55,399 bases of DNA, taken from positions 1 through 55,399 of the forward strand of contig CALJOJ010000077.1 in the NCBI GenBank assembly GCA_937981665.1, read 5' to 3'. Made by a program: the position numbers and the translations under genes. The DNA comes from an uncultured Rubritalea sp. Its GTDB lineage: Bacteria > Verrucomicrobiota > Verrucomicrobiia > Verrucomicrobiales > Akkermansiaceae. Each line of letters begins with the position of its first letter. The stretch's first letter is position 1. This document shows, piece by piece, positions 1 through 6,102 of this stretch. The notes below the pieces were generated by a model that searched no databases, was not told where the DNA came from, and worked only from the letters and a program-made list of their open reading frames with translations.

Positions 1-281
1 TTTACCCGTAGTGTGCTGCATTGAAGATTCGCCCATTGAGTGCCCATGAGGAACAGTGTCCGAAAACGATCCATGATCAGATAGGCGAAAGTACTCAGTA
101 GTAAACGGAGTTGATTTGCCCACCAGTGCTGACAGGAGGTGCGATCAGCAAAGAGGCCGAGTTGCTGCTCTTTGATACGGTTTTCCATGTCGCCTCGTGC
201 TCAGTAAACTTCATCATAGAGTGCTTGAGGGTCTCCTTCTAGATTGGTAACGATGTAACGATTGTTTTCTCCTCGATACGT
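1..281 (-). pseudogene. IS1380-family transposase, C-terminal remnant
   Basis: The minus strand reads as the C-terminal part of an IS1380-type DDE transposase. It has the YRGEN block, then a stretch around RGDMENRIKEQ, then FADRTS and a hydrophobic tail of the kind these transposases carry. The element is cut at about 281, so the N-terminal catalytic half is missing, and it runs off the window at position 1. There is an in-frame TGA at 201-203, just before the RGDMENRIKE motif, where I expect cysteine from memory of the family. It could be a nonsense mutation or recoding as discussed for the gene at 1777-2157. The element directly abuts the broken recombinase on the other strand. Confidence 0.72.
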
Positions 282-687
282 GTGTCATCGAAGACACAGA
301 ATACCACCAGCTAAAAAGCGAAGATTCAGCAGGTGAAATCGCCCTCAGTGAAGATATGAAACGTATATTCAAAGATTTTCAGAAACAAGCATCAGGAGAA
401 TTTGTGGTCGAATCCAAAGGCACATTAGATCGCTCTAAAACAACCCGCTCCTATCGCTGCCGTGGAGCAATAGAAACACTCAAGAAATGGCTACGAGCCA
501 ACGGCGTTCATGCACAAAAACCAATCCATGAACTCAGAAAAAAATCGGAAGCATACTTGCCAGTGAAGAAGGGATCTTTGCATCATCGCGTTACCTCCGA
601 CACAGTGATATTCGTATTACTTCCAGTATCTACGCAGACCAGAAAAACAGAGTTGTTCCTTCCATAGGAAACAACTTACTCAGCTAA
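281..687 (+). pseudogene. Tyrosine recombinase (integrase), 5'-truncated and frameshifted
   Basis: The reading frame from 281 is truncated at its 5' end where the transposase remnant begins. It encodes the C-terminal catalytic half of a tyrosine recombinase. At a run of seven A residues (542-544 and just before) the frame is lost after HELRKK. Adding one A restores a sensible tail containing RYLRHSDIRITSS and the nucleophile tyrosine in IYADQK, ending at TAA 685-687. The box II HxLR, the later histidine and the tyrosine are therefore all present in the DNA, but split over two frames. It is either an old integrase of this island or a homopolymer sequencing error in an already truncated gene. 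Confidence 0.7.
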
Positions 688-695
688 GAAATAAT

Positions 696-908
696 CTACA
701 CCCCCTGCTCCACAATCTTATCGATGTCATGTTTTCTAAAACGTGGAGAAGCTCCGACAAAGACTTTCTCAAGCCATCCCTTCTCCACCATCCTGTCAAT
801 CGTCCTAGTGGACACACAGAGACGCTCAGAGGCCATTTTACGAGTAATTAGCTTATCTTCTGTCTGGATTACCTTCACGAACGGCTGAGATCCTTGTAGT
901 GTCTTCAT
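696..908 (-). CDS. Small HTH (excisionase/HTH_17-like) DNA-binding protein
   Basis: A 70-residue protein. Its central part (about residues 23-50) has the form ITRKMASERLCVSTRTIDR followed by MVEKGWLEKVFVG. This is typical of excisionase-type winged helix-turn-helix proteins, which recognise DNA with helix 2 and the following wing. It lies next to the broken recombinase, so it may be the matching Xis-like directionality factor or a regulator of the island. It ends at TAG. Its divergent neighbour starts at 980, and the 71 bp between them hold CTACGTC repeats that could be its binding sites. The function is inferred from fold and context only. Confidence 0.6.
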   Translation of the reverse strand: MKTLQGSQPFVKVIQTEDKLITRKMASERLCVSTRTIDRMVEKGWLEKVFVGASPRFRKHDIDKIVEQGV

Positions 909-979
909 AATGACTACTACGTCGCTTTCTGACGCTACGTCCGAGTTCCTAGAAAAACGTAGGCTAATTTCGTAGAAAA
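909..979. promoter_or_regulatory. Divergent intergenic region with CTACGTC-type repeats
   Basis: CTACGTC occurs at 917-923 and 935-941 (18 bp apart). The inverse form ACGTAG occurs at 957-962, with a partial CGTAG at 971-975. Four related half-sites in 60 bp between two divergent starts, one of them an HTH protein, look like an operator cluster. I see no convincing -10/-35 pair. Confidence 0.3.
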
Positions 980-1246
980 ATGAAATACTATAAGCATCTA
1001 AAAAGTTCTAGACTATTTTCAGAAGGCGCACTACAAATTCTGGAAAGACTAAGTGCGACTGAGATTGTAGAGAGGTTGCCCAGTGTATCACTGAGGACTA
1101 TTCAGCGGAATATTGGGCTGATTGAGAAAAAATTTGAAAACTATGCGCCTCAATTATTTTCGATAATGAAACCGACATTGATGAATAATCAATTGATCTT
1201 TTTTTATCTCATAAATGATTCTATGCTCTTGGGTAATCCTTCTTGA
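980..1246 (+). CDS. Hypothetical HTH-like protein, doubtful
   Basis: An 88-residue reading frame. Residues 27-45 (TEIVERLPSVSLRTIQRNI) read like a helix-turn-helix, and the first 60 residues have normal protein-like composition. The last 31 codons overlap the 3' end of the YoeB-type toxin gene on the other strand. There the encoded sequence becomes hydrophobic and looks like antisense, so the original C-terminus may have been lost. It could be a truncated replication or regulatory protein of the island. I do not recognise a family. Confidence 0.35.
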   Translation: MKYYKHLKSSRLFSEGALQILERLSATEIVERLPSVSLRTIQRNIGLIEKKFENYAPQLFSIMKPTLMNNQLIFFYLINDSMLLGNPS

Positions 1247-1414
1247 CCATAATCCCGTGAGTGAATGTTTGAGAGGTTCTGGATTTCCTAGTCCATCAAA
1301 AGGATCACGAAGAATATCTTTTATCAGCTTATTGATTCGCTTAATTGTTCTTTTATCCTCTTGTTGCCAGAATGTGTAATCTTCCCAGCCAATTTTTGTC
1401 CAAGAAAGTAGCAT
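1154..1414 (-). CDS. yoeB: Toxin of the YoeB/Txe family (mRNA interferase)
   Basis: An 86-residue RelE-fold toxin. It has the hallmark start SWTKIGWEDYTFW, the central block IKDILRDPFDGLGNPEPLK, the LSRR-type arginine pair in WSRRITQEHRIIYEI, and the catalytic tail CRFHY. YoeB toxins bind the ribosome and cut mRNA in the A site, and the partner antitoxin neutralises them. The start codon overlaps the stop codon of the upstream antitoxin gene (1412-1416), the usual arrangement that couples translation of the pair. The length is normal and the catalytic tail is intact, so it should be active. Two-gene addiction modules of this kind are common cargo of mobile islands. Confidence 0.88.
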   Translation of the reverse strand: MLLSWTKIGWEDYTFWQQEDKRTIKRINKLIKDILRDPFDGLGNPEPLKHSLTGLWSRRITQEHRIIYEIKKDQLIIHQCRFHYRK

Positions 1415-1686
1415 TATTCTTCGATTAAATCATGATGAACAAACTCTCCCCGCTCCGCTTGCTTCAATGATTCGTGTAAACGGTCTGCATTCGCCTTACT
1501 AGATAGTAAATATAAAGTTTCTTGAAGAGAGTCATAGTCATGTTTACTCATCATCACGACTGTCTCTTGTCCTCTACGGGCAACTTCAAACACACTCCTA
1601 TCTGCGTTAATGTTATCCATAACGGAGCGTAAATTTTGTCTCAAAGAACTGTAACTTATAGTGGTCATAATAGAATACAAGTACAA
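1414..1686 (-). CDS. yefM: Antitoxin of the YefM/Phd family
   Basis: A 90-residue antitoxin directly upstream of the YoeB-like toxin and overlapping it at the stop/start codons. The N-terminal part (ISYSSLRQNLRSVMDNINAD, then VARRGQETVVMMS) is the Phd/YefM DNA-binding dimer. The charged C-terminal stretch after residue 60 would wrap the toxin. Phd/YefM antitoxins autorepress their own operon, so the region upstream of 1686 should hold the operator. The stop is TAA. A slightly later ATG (MTTISYSS) is the more usual start for the family. Confidence 0.85.
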   Translation of the reverse strand: MYLYSIMTTISYSSLRQNLRSVMDNINADRSVFEVARRGQETVVMMSKHDYDSLQETLYLLSSKANADRLHESLKQAERGEFVHHDLIEE

Positions 1687-1759
1687 TAAACATGTACATT
1701 GTATCCGTCAAGGACATGTTCGTCAAATTTAGATTGTAGATTATGTGAAAATGACTAAC

Positions 1760-1778
1760 TAAAAGCCCCGAAGGGCTT
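1760..1778 (-). terminator. Rho-independent terminator after the DUF2958 gene
   Basis: On the minus strand, AGCCC-TTCG-GGGCT is followed by TTTT. The stem begins within the TAA stop codon of the upstream gene. A UUCG tetraloop on a 5-bp GC-rich stem plus a short U-tract is a compact intrinsic terminator. Its tight coupling to the TAA supports that TAA as the real end of the reading frame with four internal TGA codons. Confidence 0.75.
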
Positions 1779-2157
1779 AGTTATATTCCTTATCAGCCTC
1801 TGAAACAGCCTTGCTAAAAGGTGTTGGCTCAAAGTGAATATCACGTTCTATTTTCAGTCCGAATGGTAGATTGAGTCAGATGAAGTCCTGAAGACTCATC
1901 GTTCACCACTCTGGAAACGGCATCCCTGTGACGAATCCGTAGAAGATTCCGTCTTTTTCATCATACTCGGTCATGTACCAGGTCTGCGCTCATGCAGGAT
2001 TGAAGTATTTAGCTATGATTAGTGGATCAGAAGTTTCACGATTCGCCTCATTGTGGACTTGGAATAGCTCGATGAGTTCCTGAGGCATTAGAAAGTCTCA
2101 GTAGCTTGGTTGATTCCCGTAAGGAAAATGTCCGTCTGAAGATTGTGTTGATGTCAT
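1777..2157 (-). CDS. DUF2958-family protein with four in-frame TGA codons (likely UGA=Gly)
   Basis: Read from ATG at 2157 to TAA at 1777-1779, the frame has 126 codons with TGA at codons 20 (2098-2100), 56 (1990-1992), 85 (1903-1905) and 94 (1876-1878). It has no TAA, TAG or frameshift. The encoded protein is recognisably DUF2958: AKYFNP, then AQTWYMTEYD, IFYGFVTGM, and the family signature FGLKIERDIHFEPTP. Codon 85 sits where the family has the conserved Gly of the GYFSL block, and the other three positions tolerate Gly. The six ordinary Gly codons are GGA or GGG. Under the standard code only fragments of at most 35 codons remain, so routine annotation would miss it. DUF2958 proteins are common on plasmids and integrative elements; their function is unknown. 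A terminator follows directly. It could alternatively be a pseudogene with four coincident TGA mutations, which is unlikely. Confidence 0.72.
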
Positions 2158-2171
2158 GATAATTTGCTTAG

Positions 2172-2206
2172 AATAGAAAATAAGAGAGAACCAAATGGCT
2201 CTCTCA
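2172..2206 (-). terminator. Rho-independent terminator
   Basis: On the minus strand, GAGAGAGCC-ATTT-GGTTCTCTC is followed by the T-rich run TTATTTTCT. It lies 22 bp after the TAG stop of the gene at 2228 and separates it from the DUF2958 gene. Confidence 0.65.
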
Positions 2207-2227
2207 AGGTTCGTCGCCCTTTAGCGA

Positions 2228-2597
2228 CTAAACGGCTTCTTGATGCTCTTCTGAGTTCGGATAGATCGCGGATTCAGGAAAGTGGCCTAAGTAGTCATAA
2301 ATGACGGCTAAGGATCTGTTCTTGGTCACTCCCACCCAGATACCTAATTTACTCTGAAGAACAGGAATACTAGCCGCTAGAAGCTTCTTGTAATCAAAGT
2401 CACGAAAGTGACGGAAATAATAGCCACCGTTTGATTTCAGGAAAAGCCTCTTCGCCATACATATCCTCCTCCAAATACCATCACTCGATTTCTTCCGCAT
2501 CGATGATTAGGTTCTGTAAGAGTTCGTTCACTAAATGCGTCTGATCAATATGATCTGAAACAATCTCTAACTGAAACTCCGTCTGTGATTTCACCAT
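2228..2597 (-). pseudogene. Broken plasmid/phage-type hypothetical gene with one in-frame TGA and a frameshift
   Basis: Two adjoining frames seem to be parts of one protein. The first runs from ATG 2597 (MVKSQTEFQLEIVSDHIDQ), through an in-frame TGA after DAEEIE, then WYLEEDMYGEEAFPEIKRW, to another TGA. A +1 shift near 2400 joins it to DFDYKKLLAASIPVLQS and LGIWVGVTKNRSLAVIYDYL, which ends at TAG 2228-2230. The joined order (PEI..W, then PVL, GIWxGxTxN) resembles a small family seen on plasmids and phages. The intact downstream part alone, from ATG 2458 with a GGAGGAGG Shine-Dalgarno, would be a 76-residue protein. So either two short overlapping genes or one broken gene is present. The function is unknown. 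Confidence 0.45.
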
Positions 2598-2717
2598 AAT
2601 ACAATGGTTAGAAAATAATTGAGCCAATCGACTCACGAGTCATAGAAATTCCGAGAAGCGAGGGGGCAACTTGGAGACCGACTGCAAGGAGGTTCTAGGT
2701 TGCTAGAAATGAGACCA

Positions 2718-2746
2718 TAAAAAATCCCTCCGAGACTGGAGGGATT
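2718..2746 (-). terminator. Rho-independent terminator after the Fic gene
   Basis: On the minus strand, a perfect 9-bp stem AATCCCTCC/GGAGGGATT with a 6-nt loop is followed by TTTTTT. It lies about 80 bp after the Fic stop codon. Confidence 0.8.
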
Positions 2747-2828
2747 ACAATGAGAAGTGAGAAAGACTACCCTACTTGTTGCGTTCTGTGGATGTCGCAA
2801 ACTTAAATCTGTTAGGATGAATTCCTGT

Positions 2829-3923
2829 TCAAAAGTTCAACCAGTAGCGTGTGCCTTTTCTTTCTCCTGTTCTCTTCAAAACTCCTTTTGCCACTAGATC
2901 ATTTAAATCACGTGTCACGGTTGTCGTAGGAGCTTGTGTGATACTTCTATAATTTGAGGCACTCAATCCGCCTTTAAAGCCATTCAACCCCTCTTGAAGA
3001 ACACGTAGAATGACCTTGTTTTGGCGCTCATTAAAATTCTTCTGATGTGTTTGTAGAAGCTGTCCTTTTTTGATAATGAAATCTATCGTTTTAAGACTAA
3101 GCTGCTGAGCGTCTATCACGAGGGGCAGGAAATACTGCATCCATGGAGTAATCTCATTATTTCTGCCAGATTGGGCTTTGGCAAATGCCGCATAGTAGTC
3201 AGATTTTTTACGCTGTATCGCAGTCGATAGAGAAATCAGAGCTGGACGTTGGAGAGACTGCGAAAGAGATTTTTCGGCTAATGCTCTCCCCACCCTTCCA
3301 TTCCCATCCTCAAAGGGATGAATACTCTCAAACCACAGATGCGTAATCGCGGCAATAGCAACTGGCGGAGTTGTTTTCTTTTCGTGCTGTTTGTTATACC
3401 AGAGAATCAGAGCATCGAGTTCTTCTAGCACTTGAGATGAAGGAGGTGCTTCAAAGTGAACCGTTGGCTCATGTATTGCACCAGACACCACTTGCATCGG
3501 GGCACTATGCTGACGGTATTGCCCTGCATCCTCTCTCTGCTTCTGAAAAAGTGCTCCATGCCAACGCTGTAAAAGTTCATGAGAAAGAGGTTCACCATAG
3601 CTTTCAAACACATTAAATAGAAGCTCACTAATTCCTTTTTCTTTCAGTAGCTTATTCTCTTCATTCACTTGCAAACCAAACTGCCTCCGAAGTGAAGACT
3701 GTAAACTATCTCGGTCTAAAAACTCTCCTTCTATCTCAGAGGTCTGTAGTGCTTCATCACGGATAATCTCTACTCGTAATTGAGCCCTTCCATCCTTCTC
3801 GATGTGACGCAATGCGCCTAATGCCTGGCCAGAAAGGTCTATAAATTCTTGCTCAAACTGCTCTACAAGTTCAGCTTGATAGTAGAATTCCCTCCAGTCT
3901 TCTAGTTGCCAGTTCCATTTCAT
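2829..3923 (-). CDS. Fic-domain protein with N-terminal DUF4172 and C-terminal winged helix
   Basis: ATG 3923 (MKWNWQLEDW) is the usual start of DUF4172-Fic proteins; an in-frame ATG further upstream is unlikely. Domain order is DUF4172 (about residues 5-85), Fic core (about 105-270) and a winged helix at the C-terminus (about 300-360, ITQAPTTTVTRDLNDL). The Fic active site HPFEDGNGRVGRA is complete, so AMP or another nucleotide moiety can be transferred to a target hydroxyl. The N-terminal motif TSEIEG matches the inhibitory (S/T)xxxE(G/N) helix of class II Fic proteins, so it should be self-inhibited. It ends at TGA; reading through would add about 20 unconserved-looking residues. None of its roughly 27 Gly positions is TGA, so this gene follows the standard code, unlike the DUF2958 gene nearby. 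Confidence 0.9.
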   Translation of the reverse strand: MKWNWQLEDWREFYYQAELVEQFEQEFIDLSGQALGALRHIEKDGRAQLRVEIIRDEALQTSEIEGEFLDRDSLQSSLRRQFGLQVNEENKLLKEKGISELLFNVFESYGEPLSHELLQRWHGALFQKQREDAGQYRQHSAPMQVVSGAIHEPTVHFEAPPSSQVLEELDALILWYNKQHEKKTTPPVAIAAITHLWFESIHPFEDGNGRVGRALAEKSLSQSLQRPALISLSTAIQRKKSDYYAAFAKAQSGRNNEITPWMQYFLPLVIDAQQLSLKTIDFIIKKGQLLQTHQKNFNERQNKVILRVLQEGLNGFKGGLSASNYRSITQAPTTTVTRDLNDLVAKGVLKRTGERKGTRYWLNF

Positions 3924-4005
3924 GGTTAATAAATTACCTTTTATAAACCACATAATAGCCATAAATTGGTTTATATCAACTCTATTTATTCCTCATCGGT
4001 GATTT

Positions 4006-4326
4006 TTAAAGCAAATCCATCTGAATGATTTTGACTGAGTTTAGTTCTTCGATTGCATTCTGGATTCCTTGTCTATGCTGAAGTTTTTCATTCACAGGTA
4101 TGACAGCCAGTTCCTTGGCTAGCCACTTTTCTGCCTCTTTTTTAACAGCGGCGATTGCAGATTCTTTGCTTTTATGCCAAGTCTCATGATACACACTAGG
4201 AGCGTATCCAAATCCTGAACCATATTTCAGCAAACTAGACAATCCACTCAGCCAATAGCCCTTTCTAGTTTGGACAATATTTGCTGTAACAACATCCCAC
4301 AAAAGGACACCTAAGCTATTTTTCAT
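4006..4326 (-). CDS. Hypothetical island protein
   Basis: About 106 residues from ATG 4326, which lies inside one of the iteron-like repeats; a longer reading from 4392 is possible but would span three of the repeats. The protein starts with SLGVLLWDVVTANIVQ, continues with GYWLSGLSSLLKYGSGFGYAPSVYH, and ends in a Lys/Glu-rich helical part (ESAIAAVKKEAEKWLAKELA). I do not recognise a family. It ends at TAA. Its position between the Fic gene and the repeat array suggests a cargo or replication-associated gene of the island. Confidence 0.45.
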   Translation of the reverse strand: MKNSLGVLLWDVVTANIVQTRKGYWLSGLSSLLKYGSGFGYAPSVYHETWHKSKESAIAAVKKEAEKWLAKELAVIPVNEKLQHRQGIQNAIEELNSVKIIQMDLL

Positions 4327-4408
4327 CCTGTAAAAGGACACTTTACAACCTATAGAAGGTAACCTTTCGTCCCGTAGACAGGCACTTTTCATCCTACAAA
4401 TAGGCTCC
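4293..4408. repeat. Four iteron-like imperfect direct repeats
   Basis: Four copies of a 19-bp motif resembling CATCCTGTAAAAGGACACT start at 4293, 4324, 4368 and 4390. Spacings are 31, 44 and 22 bp, close to whole helical turns (3, 4 and 2). Copies 1 and 2 share AAAAGGACAC; copies 3 and 4 are more diverged. Same-face spacing suggests binding by one protein, as for plasmid replication iterons or a recombinase array. Copy 1 lies inside the reading frame of the neighbouring gene. Confidence 0.5.
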
Positions 4409-4775
4409 TTAACCTCTGCTTCTCAGCTCTATAACGAGCATTCTCCATTCCTAAAAGGTATTAAACATTATTAAAAGATATTAAACAACAGGGCTAGTTG
4501 TAGTTATTTTTAGGGGTAAGAAATGACGGATACACTTCCCTATCGCTCCCTGTCATTATCTCTGTTTTTACTTTTATTCTTTTTATGGTAGAACGCATCT
4601 AGACAATCACGCGATTAACTACAGCTGAGTTTTAACGATCTGTAGGACATCCCCCTAAATATTTCGTTGCTAGAAATTATTTTCCCAAATGGAAAAAGTG
4701 AGCCCAGAAGAGTCAGAAAACGTCAATTATGGACGTTAAAAAACGCCCATCTTCCGCCCATCCTTGGCTTCAGGG
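4409..4775. other. AT-rich gene-free stretch with a 16-bp tandem-like repeat
   Basis: No gene is supported here. It contains a direct repeat, TAAAAGGTATTAAACA at 4452-4467 and TAAAAGATATTAAACA at 4472-4487 (20 bp apart), adjoining the iteron-like array. An inverted repeat AACGTC-N7-GACGTT lies at about 4719-4737. AT-rich repeats beside iterons resemble a DNA unwinding region, but no recognisable initiator gene is beside them. The border between island and chromosome probably falls in this stretch. Confidence 0.35.
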
Positions 4776-4814
4776 CAAAAATTAAGGGAGTCACGATTTC
4801 TCGTAACTCCCTAA
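4776..4814 (-). terminator. Rho-independent terminator of the tRNA-Tyr gene
   Basis: On the minus strand, a long hairpin (TTAGGGAGT..ACGA, GAAA loop, TCGT..ACTCCCTTAA) is followed by TTTTT. It starts 7 bp after the 3' end of the tRNA. The tRNA gene and its terminator are both intact. Confidence 0.8.
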
Positions 4815-4820
4815 GGAAAA

Positions 4821-4906
4821 TGGTGGGCAGAGAAGGATTCGAACCTTCGTACACTTACGTGAGCAGATTTACAGTCTGCCGCCTTTAACCACTCGGCCAT
4901 CTACCC
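4821..4906 (-). tRNA. tRNA-Tyr (anticodon GTA)
   Basis: The minus strand gives an 86-nt class II tRNA starting GGGTAGATGGCCGAGTGG, with anticodon GTA (complement at 4870-4872) in CTGTAAATC, a long variable arm (GCTCACGTAAGTGTAC region), the T-loop GGTTCGAATCC and an encoded CCA end at 4821-4823. The acceptor stem GGGTAGA pairs poorly at one position with TCTGCCC, giving a G-U pair. tRNA genes are frequent integration targets for tyrosine recombinases, and the island lies on its 3' side. Antisense translation of this gene gives the well-known spurious GREGFEPS peptide. Confidence 0.95.
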
Positions 4907-5048
4907 ATCGTAGAAAATTTCAAATCATTGCTGATCTGTGGTTGATTACCTCTTGCGAGGCGGGCGTTTTTTTAGGCAGTAATCTAATTTCTTGCAAGGT
5001 TAAAATAACTCTTTTTTCACTTTTTTTTAGTGCTAGCATTTGCCAGAG

Positions 5049-6101
5049 ATGGAAGCTGGACCAGACCAAATAAAATCAAATATTAAGTTCATAGCTAAAT
5101 CACTTGGTTTCAGCGACTGCAGAATAGCGAAGGTAAAACCAGCTACTCATGGCGACCGATTCCGCGAGTGGGTGGATGATGGAACTGCTGGTGATATGAA
5201 ATGGCTGGAGCGAAATGTTGAGCGACGGATCAACCCAGCTGAGGTGCTAGAAGGTGCTAAGTCGATGGTCTGCTTAGCTCTCAATTACTATCCTGGCGAG
5301 CATGATGAGGAACAAGGTATTGATTACAAAATAGCGCGCTATGCATGGAATGAAGATTACCATGATATCATAGAGGATAAACTGCGTGATTTGAACATCG
5401 CGATGGAAGAGCTCGGTGGGAACCAGCGCTTCTACGTGGATACTGGCCCCGTGCTGGAGCGTGACTTCGCATCTGACTCTGGTCTCGGCTGGAATGGTAA
5501 GTCGACAGTCCAGATCCATAAGTCACTCGGAGCATGGACATTTTTATGTGAGCTGATCACTACCTTAGATTTAGAGCCTGATGCCCCGCTCTCTGATCAT
5601 TGTGGTAAATGCACTCGCTGCATCGACCACTGCCCTACTCATGCCATTACCGGACCACGTGAGATGGATGCTCGCCGCTGTATTTCCTATTTAACGATAG
5701 AGAGTAAAGGTAGTATCCCAGAAGAACTCAGACCATTGATGGGTGATCGTATATATGGCTGCGACGTCTGTCTAGAGGTCTGTCCGTGGAATAGATTTGC
5801 GAAGATCAGTCAGGAAACGAAACTACACGCGAAGGCTGAGATTTTTGAACATTCGCTACAAGACTTTCTCATGATCACTGAGGAGGAGTTCCGTGAAGTG
5901 TTCGCCAAGTCACCTATCAAGCGGATCAAACGACCTGCTTTCATCAGAAATGTCTGTGTCGCAGTCGGTAATAGGGCGGATCAGGCTGACCTCCCAGTAT
6001 TAGAAAACCTTATACTAACAGAAGAAAACCCACTGATCCTTGAACATGCTGAGTGGGCTGTTAAGCAGATAAAAGAAGCTGCACTGAGTCATACGACTTA
6101 G
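5049..6101 (+). CDS. queG: Epoxyqueuosine reductase QueG
   Basis: QueG carries out the last step of queuosine synthesis: cobalamin-dependent reduction of epoxyqueuosine at the wobble position of tRNAs for Tyr, His, Asn and Asp. ATG 5049 (MEAGPDQIK) is chosen over TTG 5040. The protein has 350 residues, the usual length. Visible signatures are ALNYYP, the catalytic aspartate region YVDTGPVLERD (about residues 132-142), LGWNGKST, and two [4Fe-4S] cysteine sets, CGKCTRCIDHCP and CDVCLEVCPWN. A C-terminal HEAT-like part follows (RPAFIRNVCVAVGN). It stands next to tRNA-Tyr, one of the substrates, but this may be chance. It ends at TAG, convergent with the next gene with a 1-bp gap. Confidence 0.95.
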   Translation: MEAGPDQIKSNIKFIAKSLGFSDCRIAKVKPATHGDRFREWVDDGTAGDMKWLERNVERRINPAEVLEGAKSMVCLALNYYPGEHDEEQGIDYKIARYAWNEDYHDIIEDKLRDLNIAMEELGGNQRFYVDTGPVLERDFASDSGLGWNGKSTVQIHKSLGAWTFLCELITTLDLEPDAPLSDHCGKCTRCIDHCPTHAITGPREMDARRCISYLTIESKGSIPEELRPLMGDRIYGCDVCLEVCPWNRFAKISQETKLHAKAEIFEHSLQDFLMITEEEFREVFAKSPIKRIKRPAFIRNVCVAVGNRADQADLPVLENLILTEENPLILEHAEWAVKQIKEAALSHTT

Positions 6102-6102
6102 G

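Noticed and set aside
4667..4888. Open frame giving a protein ending in GREGFEPSYTYVSRFTVCRL
   Set aside because: It is the antisense translation of the tRNA-Tyr gene, a well-known spurious protein pattern, and spans the tRNA terminator.
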